Below the pieces are notes generated by a model. It made no database searches, had not been told where the DNA came from, and saw nothing but the letters and a program-made list of their open reading frames with translations. A program made the position numbers and the translations under genes. From Acidimicrobium sp. BACL17 MAG-120823-bin42 (GTDB taxonomy: Bacteria > Actinomycetota > Acidimicrobiia > Acidimicrobiales > Ilumatobacteraceae), in contig LIAZ01000016.1 in the NCBI GenBank assembly GCA_001438985.1, forward strand, positions 1 to 12,630: 12,630 nucleotides of DNA. Reading direction: 5' to 3'. Position 1 is the first letter of the stretch. Every line of letters starts with the position of its first letter. This document shows positions 1 through 5,568 of the stretch, piece by piece.

Positions 1-51
1 ATTAATCAATCCCACAGAGCACCCATTCCGATGGAGCGGTAATGTTGGCTC

Positions 52-231
52 ATGAATATTGGCGATCCCAACGTACCGATTGTGGAAATTCTCGGTGGCG
101 ATCAAATCTTGCTGGGCATTGAAGAGGGTTGGATAACACCACCATCACGAACTGGAAAATTGAATGCTCCTTTGCAACTGCAGTCTCTGTGCAGATCAAT
201 GGACGTGATAGCCGAGGAACGTGGCGAATGA
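52..231 (+). pseudogene. Antitoxin-like (Phd/VapB) C-terminal remnant
   Basis: A 59-codon open frame from ATG 52 to TGA 229-231 reads like real protein (…VEILGGDQILLGIEEGWITP…, ending DVIAEERGE). The layout resembles the C-terminal half of Phd/VapB-type antitoxins of Actinobacteria: a short 'I/V-A-x-I' strand, a helix ending in 'G.ItPP', a basic/Pro linker, and an acidic 'aeeRg' end. The N-terminal DNA-binding half expected in an antitoxin of about 85-95 aa is absent: the same frame is closed by TAA at 40-42 and no other frame in 1-51 supplies it. There is no good Shine-Dalgarno; GGAG at 33-36 is too far from the ATG. The TGA overlaps the next ATG as ATGA, typical of antitoxin-toxin pairs. 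I call it a decayed antitoxin by layout, not by alignment; a small intact hypothetical gene is the alternative. In 1-42 a frame ending at the TAA may be the tail of an earlier gene or the lost antitoxin N-terminus. Confidence 0.4.
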
Positions 232-296
232 ATACATTCGACATCAGACAGGCGATTGCTGCGCGAGCACTTGGATTTTCTGTTGTTGGTGCCTAA
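228..296 (+). pseudogene. VapC (PIN-domain) toxin remnant, C-terminal stub
   Basis: A 22-codon frame starts at ATG 228, overlapping the stop of the antitoxin-like ORF by ATGA, and ends at TAA 294-296. After MNT, the segment DIRQAIAARALGFSVVGA resembles the C-terminal end of VapC PIN-domain toxins, where 'D.rla.AAralGl.Vv.P' follows the last acidic residues. A complete VapC has about 130 aa with four catalytic acidic residues; here only the first few codons and the last 18 or so remain, as if the catalytic body had been removed by an in-frame deletion. It could not act as an RNase. Its stop lies 1 bp from the convergent stop of the DUF2855 gene. The identification rests on a short match plus the coupled arrangement, so it is tentative. 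Confidence 0.35.
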
Positions 297-297
297 T

Positions 298-1368
298 TTA
301 AGAGAACGACAGGATGTTGCCGATTTCGGGTGACATTTTTCCCGCAACTAATTGTGAGTAGGTGTCGCTAACAGCATCTGGTCCACGCTGATGATCGATA
401 GTCAGCCACTGCTTTGAGCCCTCAATGAAGATGTTTAAGGCCACGTCGATGCGACTATTAAGTTCTGCCCGACCCCATTCTTTGCCACGCTTTGCCAGTT
501 GCGAAGGAGCAAAAAAGAACTCGGGCTTTGGTCCGGGAATATCAACGCGGTGGCGTGTCTGTTCCCAATGTGTTGCCCCAATACTGCAGGAGTACTTCAA
601 TGCATCGCCGAAATGGGTGTGTACGGCGGCGATGATTTCGGGGTTGCCCGCCATGTCGACCACAACACTGGGTATCGCAGCATCGAGCGATGCCACATCG
701 CTGTATGTCACCACTTCGTGGTATTCACCAACGCTGCTCACAAAATCAACGTTTAGATCAGAAGTGAGACCAACAACATTCATTATTGAATGTGCCCGCA
801 AACAGTGCGCAAGGGCGATAGATGTTTTACTTGATGCACTTGTTACAAGCACTTGGGTTGCGCCAAAAAAGTCTTGTTCGTGAAGAAAGTCTTCAGCAAG
901 AAACGAGGTGAGAAACAACCCACGAAAGATCAGCATTGCGTTGTCGTTGCTGCCTTCGTTGTCTGGAACTTTGTCAAATGTGCGATAGGCCATTGCGTGT
1001 TTTTCGCGATGCGCAGCAACGTCAATAAACCCACCGCTTGATGTTTGAGCGAGCACGATGTGTTCGTTGCCAACAGGAAAGAATCCGAAGTATCGACCGC
1101 CGATGGCGATGTCTGGGTTTGCCGTTTCACTCACGACTCCATAACCCATTGCTGGCAATCTGCCCCAGCCTTCCGCTGCGGGAAAGAACCCCCAATAATC
1201 GAGGAAGTCACCACTGAGGGCATAGCTGATGTTGTTTGAGGTAAGCGCAAACCGATCAATGGTCAAACGAACCTCACCGGGTTGAAGGGCAGCGCAATTG
1301 CTTGTCGCCATGCGGAACTTGCGAATATCTGAGCGATCAATTTCGAGACAAATGTGTTGTTGCTGCAC
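298..1368 (-). CDS. DUF2855 family protein
   Basis: A 356-aa protein of the DUF2855 family, usual length about 350-370 aa. Family landmarks are visible in order: an N-terminal beta segment IDRFALTSNNISYA (37-50), DYWGFFPA (57-64), the Rossmann-like segment LVTSASSKTSIALA (174-187), VVGLTSDLNVDFV (198-210) followed by EVVTY, and PEFFFAP (282-288). The family is distantly related to medium-chain quinone oxidoreductases, and SASSKTS lies where a nucleotide-binding loop would sit; its reaction is not established. The start is GTG at 1368; the next Met (residue 20, ATG at 1309-1311) would delete residues that fit the family N-terminus. No Shine-Dalgarno is visible. The start lies only 18 bp beyond the HU terminator, so transcription probably begins almost at the GTG (leaderless), possibly from a weak TACAGT box at 1375-1380. 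There is no operon partner in the window. Confidence 0.85.
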   Translation of the reverse strand: MQQQHICLEIDRSDIRKFRMATSNCAALQPGEVRLTIDRFALTSNNISYALSGDFLDYWGFFPAAEGWGRLPAMGYGVVSETANPDIAIGGRYFGFFPVGNEHIVLAQTSSGGFIDVAAHREKHAMAYRTFDKVPDNEGSNDNAMLIFRGLFLTSFLAEDFLHEQDFFGATQVLVTSASSKTSIALAHCLRAHSIMNVVGLTSDLNVDFVSSVGEYHEVVTYSDVASLDAAIPSVVVDMAGNPEIIAAVHTHFGDALKYSCSIGATHWEQTRHRVDIPGPKPEFFFAPSQLAKRGKEWGRAELNSRIDVALNIFIEGSKQWLTIDHQRGPDAVSDTYSQLVAGKMSPEIGNILSFS

Positions 1369-1386
1369 ACATGTACTGTAAATGCA

Positions 1387-1414
1387 AAAGACCCGCCCTT
1401 GCGGGCGGGTCTTT
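1387..1414 (-). terminator. Rho-independent terminator of the HU gene
   Basis: A perfect 12-bp stem, AAAGACCCGCCC (1387-1398) paired with GGGCGGGTCTTT (1403-1414), encloses a 4-nt loop (GCAA, a GNRA tetraloop, on the minus strand). It is followed on the minus strand by a T-run (TCTTTTGCATTT). It lies 22 bp downstream of the HU stop codon and separates HU from the DUF2855 gene. Confidence 0.9.
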
Positions 1415-1436
1415 CAACTTCTTGTAAAGAAGAAAA

Positions 1437-1847
1437 TTACCTCTTCTTCTTTTTGGCAACTTTCTTAGGAGCAGCCTTTTTCGGTGCTGGCTTCTTTGGA
1501 GCTGCAGCCTTTTTTGGCGCTGGCTTTGCAACTGGCGCGATTGGCTTGGTGTTGAGTTTTGGTGCAGGAGCGGCGCCAAGAGCAATGTCCTTGAAACCCT
1601 TCAACGCGGTGATCTTTGCAACGGTCTTTGCTTTGATCTGAATCGTCTCACCCGTGGCCGGGTTACGACCTTGGCGTGCTGGACGCTTGATCTTTGCAAA
1701 CTTTGCAAAGCCTGAAATGTTTACGATTTCGCCCTTGGCAACTGTTGCCAAGATGACATCGATGGTTCCTTCGACAGTTGACGTTGCCGTCTTCTTGTCT
1801 ACGCCGGTATGAAGTGCTACTGCTTGGATGAGGTCACGTTTTTTCAT
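1437..1847 (-). CDS. hup: HU-type nucleoid protein with Lys/Ala/Pro tail
   Basis: A 136-aa HU/IHF-family histone-like protein that binds and bends DNA non-specifically as a dimer in the nucleoid. Residues 1-91 form the canonical HU fold: helical MKKRDLIQAVALHTGVDKKT, the INISGF-type strand (VNISGFAKF, 42-50), and the beta arm with GRNPATGE (60-67), whose Pro63 is the residue that intercalates into DNA in HU proteins. Residues 92-136 are a low-complexity tail rich in Lys, Ala and Pro with repeated PKKA/APKK units, ending KKKKR. Such tails mark actinobacterial HupB and add DNA compaction and RNA binding; this one, about 45 aa, is shorter than in mycobacteria. I chose ATG 1845-1847; an in-frame TTG two codons upstream is possible but would add only Met-Ile. 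Transcription is monocistronic, ended by the hairpin at 1387-1414. Confidence 0.95.
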   Translation of the reverse strand: MKKRDLIQAVALHTGVDKKTATSTVEGTIDVILATVAKGEIVNISGFAKFAKIKRPARQGRNPATGETIQIKAKTVAKITALKGFKDIALGAAPAPKLNTKPIAPVAKPAPKKAAAPKKPAPKKAAPKKVAKKKKR

Positions 1848-1856
1848 AATCAAAAA

Positions 1857-1865
1857 TGTATAGCA
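1857..1865 (-). promoter_or_regulatory. Candidate extended -10 of the HU gene
   Basis: The minus strand reads TTGCTATACA just upstream of the HU ATG: a TGn extension followed by TATACA, a 4/6 match to TATAAT. It sits so close to the ATG (1847) that the transcript would have almost no leader. No convincing -35 box is visible. Weak evidence from position and motif only. Confidence 0.25.
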
Positions 1866-1887
1866 ACGGTGGGCTCAGGTAGTGGAT

Positions 1888-1908
1888 AGTGCCCATTTTC
1901 AGGGCACT
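1888..1908. repeat. Inverted repeat AGTGCCC-N7-GGGCACT
   Basis: AGTGCCC (1888-1894) and GGGCACT (1902-1908) form a perfect 7-bp stem with a 7-nt loop, followed by a short T-run (1908-1911). It lies between the divergent HU and OYE-family genes, with no + strand gene upstream that would need termination. It may be an operator for a dimeric regulator or a leader hairpin of the OYE-family transcript. Confidence 0.45.
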
Positions 1909-1916
1909 TTTGAACC

Positions 1917-1933
1917 ATCAGGGATAGCCTGAT
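1917..1933. repeat. Inverted repeat ATCAGG-N5-CCTGAT
   Basis: A perfect 6-bp inverted repeat with a 5-nt spacer ends 4 bp before the ATG of the OYE-family gene (1938) and covers the place where its ribosome binding site should be. As DNA it could be an operator half-site pair; as RNA it would tie up the initiation region. AGGGA inside it (1920-1924) is the only Shine-Dalgarno-like string and is further from the ATG than usual. Confidence 0.4.
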
Positions 1934-1937
1934 CGCC

Positions 1938-3014
1938 ATGGCCTCCCTTTTCGATTCAGTTCCGCTTTCTCGCGGTCCAGCCCTTCCCAACCGATTCATG
2001 TTGTCTCCGCTTACCAATCACCAGAGCAACGTGGACGGCACTCTGTCAGATGGCGAGCATCATTGGCTTGAAATGCGTGCAACGGGTGGGTTTGGGCTGG
2101 TGATGACGTGTGCTTCTCACGTGCAACGGGTGGGTCAGGGGTTCCCAGGGCAATTGGGTTGTTTTGGCGATCAGCACCTTGCGGGCCTGACACGAATCGC
2201 TGACACCATTCGCGCAGCCGGAAAGGTGTCGTATGTGCAGTTGCACCATGCCGGAAATCGTTCGCCGAAAGACCTCATTGGCGAAGCACCAGTGTGCCCT
2301 TCGGACGATGCCGAAACGGCGGCGCGCGCCTTAACCCATGCAGAAGTAGAGCAACTCATTGCCGATTTCGTTGCAGCAGCAGTCCGTTGCGACAAAGCAG
2401 GCTTTGATGGCGTCGAACTACATGGAGCACACGGTTACATCCTCTGCCAGTTCCTTTCGCCCGAAATCAACACGCGCACCGACGAGTTTGGCGGATCATT
2501 AGAAAACCGTGCTCGCGTGTTGATGCGCATCGTTGATGGCGTGCGCGAGCAATGCCGACCCGATTTACAACTTGCTGTGCGTTTGTCTCCCGAGCGATTC
2601 GGAATGAAAGTAGATGAAATCCGCGAAGTGTTTTCGTGGCTTGTGGCGAGCAACAAGGTTGATCTCATTGACATGTCGTTGTGGGACGTGTTTAAGGAAG
2701 CGCACGAGCCCGAACATGCGGGCAAGCAGTTGCTCGAATTGTTTACATCCATTCCGCGCGGGGCAGTGAAGCTTGCTGTTGCGGGCAAAATCGCAACACC
2801 ACAAGATGCTCAGAAGGTAATCGATTTAGGTGCAGATATTGCCGCAATAGGCAGAGGTGCAATCTTGCATCACGACTTCCCAAACAGAACAAAAGCCGAC
2901 CCCAACTTCACACCGCGATCACTGCCCGTGACAGCCGAGGTGTTGCGTTCCGAAGGGCTATCTGAGCCCTTCGTGAACTACATGAAGGTATGGGCCGGTT
3001 TTGTAAGTGAGTAG
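1938..3014 (+). CDS. Old Yellow Enzyme family NADH:flavin oxidoreductase
   Basis: A 358-aa single-domain TIM-barrel FMN oxidoreductase of the OYE family, probably cytosolic. The N-terminus (SLFDSVPLSRG…LPNRFMLSPL) is the usual OYE opening, which supports the ATG at 1938. VQLHHAGNR (100-108) supplies FMN contacts. HGAHGYILCQFLSP (162-175) holds the His162/His165 pair that binds the substrate's electron-withdrawing group; His-His rather than His-Asn is seen in XenA/YqjM-like and dienoyl-CoA reductase-like members. TDEFGGSLENR (181-191) is the family signature, and IGRGAILHHDFPNR near the C-terminus fits the phosphate-binding and active-site end. The iron-sulphur and NAD domains of trimethylamine dehydrogenase and 2,4-dienoyl-CoA reductase are missing, so it needs NAD(P)H or a partner for electrons. 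Substrate unknown. Its stop is 4 bp from that of the convergent DMGDH-like gene, so a role in amine metabolism is conceivable but not shown. Confidence 0.9.
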   Translation: MASLFDSVPLSRGPALPNRFMLSPLTNHQSNVDGTLSDGEHHWLEMRATGGFGLVMTCASHVQRVGQGFPGQLGCFGDQHLAGLTRIADTIRAAGKVSYVQLHHAGNRSPKDLIGEAPVCPSDDAETAARALTHAEVEQLIADFVAAAVRCDKAGFDGVELHGAHGYILCQFLSPEINTRTDEFGGSLENRARVLMRIVDGVREQCRPDLQLAVRLSPERFGMKVDEIREVFSWLVASNKVDLIDMSLWDVFKEAHEPEHAGKQLLELFTSIPRGAVKLAVAGKIATPQDAQKVIDLGADIAAIGRGAILHHDFPNRTKADPNFTPRSLPVTAEVLRSEGLSEPFVNYMKVWAGFVSE

Positions 3015-3018
3015 TTAA

Positions 3019-5439
3019 CTACGAACGAAGTCGATCGTTCTTCGGGTCAAACAACGGTTCTGCACCTACGGTGACAGCAACGCGCTTGCCAAAGATTTCA
3101 ACGTCCAACTTTGTTCCTGCTGCTTCAAATTCGGGGAACACGTAGCCAAGAGCAACACTCTTGTTCAACGTGAAGCTCCAGCCACCTGAAGTAGCGATGC
3201 CAATGCGCTTGTCGCCATTGAAGATTCCTGCACAGAACGGAACATCTGCATCGCCATCAACGTCGAGCGTCATTGGTACAAAGCGGTATGGCGAACCCTT
3301 CTTCTTTTCTTCAACGAGCGCTGCCTTGCCGACGAACTCTTTGTTCATGTCAACAAAACGGTCAAGCGATGCATCGAATGGGGAGAATCCAATTTCAAGA
3401 TCGCCCTTCCATCCGCGGTAGCACTTGTCGAGACGAAGGCTGTCTACTGCATAGATACCCATGTCGCGAATGCCATGCTTTTCGCCCGCTGTCCAAATTT
3501 GGTCATACAACGCAACCATCTGGTTGTTTGCTGCGTGCAACTCCCAACCAAGTTCACCCACATAGTTGACGCGCAGTGCAAGCACCGTGCCAACTGAGGT
3601 TTCGATCAACTTGTGTGACAACCATGGGAAGTCAGCATTTTCAAGTGAGGTAGTGGTGACCTTGGAGAGCACTTCACGCGCCTGCGGTCCTACCAAGATG
3701 AGCGAACCGTAATCTTTCGTTACGTTCTTAATGGTGACGCTGCCATCTGTTGGCATGGCCATTTCCAAAACATCGAGGTCGTGCCACTCCGAGCTTGCCG
3801 CACCAACGAGGTAGAACTTGTCCTCGGCCAAACGAGCAACCGTAAGTTCGCTCAGTAACTTGCCATCCGGCAAGAGTGCATAACTGAGGCTCAAGCGACC
3901 AACTTTTGGCAACTTGGTGCAAATGAGATTGTCGAGGAAGGCAAATGCGCCCGGCCCTGCAACCTCAATCTTGGTGAAGCCTGGAAGGTCGAGCAATGCA
4001 ACGGTGTTTCGTGCTGCATGACATTCTTCGGCAACAACTGTGCGCCAACCGTTTTTGCGGAAGAACGACAAGGTGTGGTCGGTGACTTCGCCCTTCGGGT
4101 CGAAATAGGTTGGACGTTCCCAACCACCGCGAGCACCAAATGCTGCACCTTTTGCCTTCAATTTGTCGTACAACGGCGACAGGTATGAAGGTCGGCCTGC
4201 AGGACGCTCTTCAAATGGGAAGCCCATTGCGTATTCGTTTTGGTACACCTCAAGCGCGCGATCAATGGTGTACTGCGTGGTTGCGTACTCCTTGAAACGA
4301 CGACGATCAATTCCCCAAATGTCGAATTCTGGTCGCCCGTTCAACATCCACTCTGCAATTGCTTTACCTGCACCGCCGCCTTGTGCGATACCGAAACTAA
4401 ATGTATTGCAATGGAAGAAGTTGCGGAGTCCGCGTTCTGGTCCGAGGTATGGGTTGCCATCTGGTGCGTACGGAATTGGTCCATTCACCACGCGAGCAAT
4501 ACCAGCCTCAGCAATCAATGGCACGCGCTCACCGGCATCAAGAATTTGTGGTTCCAAACGCTCGAGTTCTGCTGGCCACAACTTTCCTGCGAAGTCGTCT
4601 GGAATTCCATCGAGCCACATTGCAGTGGACTGCCACTCGTATGGTCCGAGGATGTAACTGTGACGCTCTTGTCGCAAGTAGTACGACGTGTCGGGGTCGC
4701 GCAACAACGGAAGTGGTTTGGCGAGTGCTGCAAGCTCTGGAATTTCCTCCGTGACCAAGTACTGGTGAGCCATCGTCATGATTGGCAAGTGGCGACCAAT
4801 GAGCGCCATCACTTCACCTGCGCGATAACCAGCGGCGTTCAGCACCATTTCGCATTCAATGGTTGCTTTGTCGGTGGTAACAATCCATTCGTGGTTTGGC
4901 TTTTGTTCAAGACCGGTTACACGCTCGTGACGACGAATCTGTGCGCCCATTGCACGAGCAGCGCGAGCAAGTGCTTGCGTTACTTGTGAGGGGTCGATGT
5001 CGCCGTCTAGTGGGTCCCACAATGCGCCAACAAGATCATGTGTTTCTACGAACGGATAAATCTTTTGCAATTCGGAAGGAGTGAGGACGTCGTACTCCAT
5101 TCCGTTTGCGCGAGCCATTGACTTCACATGCTTGAACTCGGCCATGCGCTCTTCGCTGTGTGCGAGACGCACCGAACCCGTGACGTGATAGTTGATGGGG
5201 AAGTCAGGGTCTTTGGCGAGTTCGGTGTACAACTCGGCGGTGTACTTTTGCACCTTCATGATGCTCCAGCTACCCGAGTAGGTCGGAACGTTGCCGGCCG
5301 CGTGCCAGGTGGAGCCTTCGGTCAACTCGTCACGCTCGAGCAGCAACACATCAGTGCAGCCCATCTTTGCTAGGTGGTACAGGGCGCTTACACCTGCAAT
5401 ACCGCCGCCGATAATCACAATTCGTGCGCGCTCACTCAT
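3019..5439 (-). CDS. Dimethylglycine dehydrogenase-like FAD/folate protein
   Basis: An 806-aa protein of the DMGDH/SARDH family, which oxidises N-methyl groups and passes the one-carbon unit to tetrahydrofolate. Domains: DAO-type FAD domain (about 5-365), with dinucleotide-binding GGGIAG (11-16) and STWHAAG (43-49), whose His46 matches the histidine that binds FAD covalently in DMGDH; a linker (FAO_M-like, about 370-425); a GcvT-like folate domain (about 430-705) with YVGELGWE (626-633); and a C-terminal barrel (about 715-806). AHQYLVT (224-230) and YYLRQE (253-258) fall where dimethylglycine oxidase has catalytic His and Tyr. In the folate domain, PDGKLLSELTV (524-534) resembles mammalian DMGDH rather than the GG…D form of SARDH and GcvT, and TSGGWSFTLNKSVALGYV also fits DMGDH-like proteins. 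ATG 5437-5439 has GGGGA at 5447-5451. No signal peptide, so cytosolic. Expected reaction: dimethylglycine to sarcosine; other N-methyl amines remain possible. Confidence 0.85.
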   Translation of the reverse strand: MSERARIVIIGGGIAGVSALYHLAKMGCTDVLLLERDELTEGSTWHAAGNVPTYSGSWSIMKVQKYTAELYTELAKDPDFPINYHVTGSVRLAHSEERMAEFKHVKSMARANGMEYDVLTPSELQKIYPFVETHDLVGALWDPLDGDIDPSQVTQALARAARAMGAQIRRHERVTGLEQKPNHEWIVTTDKATIECEMVLNAAGYRAGEVMALIGRHLPIMTMAHQYLVTEEIPELAALAKPLPLLRDPDTSYYLRQERHSYILGPYEWQSTAMWLDGIPDDFAGKLWPAELERLEPQILDAGERVPLIAEAGIARVVNGPIPYAPDGNPYLGPERGLRNFFHCNTFSFGIAQGGGAGKAIAEWMLNGRPEFDIWGIDRRRFKEYATTQYTIDRALEVYQNEYAMGFPFEERPAGRPSYLSPLYDKLKAKGAAFGARGGWERPTYFDPKGEVTDHTLSFFRKNGWRTVVAEECHAARNTVALLDLPGFTKIEVAGPGAFAFLDNLICTKLPKVGRLSLSYALLPDGKLLSELTVARLAEDKFYLVGAASSEWHDLDVLEMAMPTDGSVTIKNVTKDYGSLILVGPQAREVLSKVTTTSLENADFPWLSHKLIETSVGTVLALRVNYVGELGWELHAANNQMVALYDQIWTAGEKHGIRDMGIYAVDSLRLDKCYRGWKGDLEIGFSPFDASLDRFVDMNKEFVGKAALVEEKKKGSPYRFVPMTLDVDGDADVPFCAGIFNGDKRIGIATSGGWSFTLNKSVALGYVFPEFEAAGTKLDVEIFGKRVAVTVGAEPLFDPKNDRLRS

Positions 5440-5568
5440 ATATATGTCCCCGATTTCGTCAGATCAGGCCCGAGTCTGGGCCGGCCAGTGCGTGATATAT
5501 CTCGCCGTGACATACTAGACAAGCAATTATTCGATGCCAATTTGTGCCAGTCCGCCCGAGGAGTTTCC
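5440..5568. promoter_or_regulatory. Divergent promoter region of the demethylation genes
   Basis: These 129 bp separate the divergently transcribed DMGDH-like and SARDH-like genes and must hold both promoters. On the minus strand TTGTCT (5517-5522) and TATATC (5494-5499) are exactly 17 bp apart, a plausible sigma70-type pair giving a leader of roughly 50 nt. On the + strand GTGACA (5507-5512) is a 5/6 match to a -35 box, but the A/T-rich AATTAT is too close for a standard -10. GGCCC (5467-5471) and GGGCC (5478-5482) form a short inverted repeat that could be a shared operator. Positions are read from motifs only. Confidence 0.5.
5558..5563 (+). promoter_or_regulatory. Ribosome binding site fixing the SARDH-like start
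   Basis: GAGGAG followed by a 5-nt spacer leads to GTG 5569-5571. This decides the start: the frame stays open back to an ATG at 5374, but that start lies inside the divergent gene, and the extra 65 residues resemble nothing in the family, whereas the protein from GTG 5569 enters the FAD-binding strand after 9 residues. Confidence 0.85.

Noticed and set aside
1337..1641. Open frames on both strands overlapping the HU tail
   Set aside because: They arise from the low-complexity Lys/Ala/Pro codons; the HU frame explains this stretch and its terminator.
3023..3040. GAACGA-N6-TCGTTC inverted repeat near the convergent stops as a bidirectional terminator
   Set aside because: The 6-bp stem has a weak A/T-rich composition, no T-run, and lies within the last codons of the DMGDH-like gene.
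4240..4989. Long + strand open frame (249 codons) inside the DMGDH-like gene
   Set aside because: It is antisense to conserved FAD-domain coding sequence and its translation is Cys/His/Trp-rich with no recognisable fold: a shadow frame.
5374..5568. 65-residue N-terminal extension of the SARDH-like protein from ATG 5374
   Set aside because: It overlaps the divergent DMGDH-like gene and promoter region and resembles no known domain, while GAGGAG plus GTG 5569 gives a normal family length of 815 aa.
5440..5568. Cobalamin or glycine riboswitch upstream of the demethylation genes
   Set aside because: The 129-bp region is too short for a complete B12 riboswitch plus promoter, and I found no B12-box or glycine-aptamer signature.
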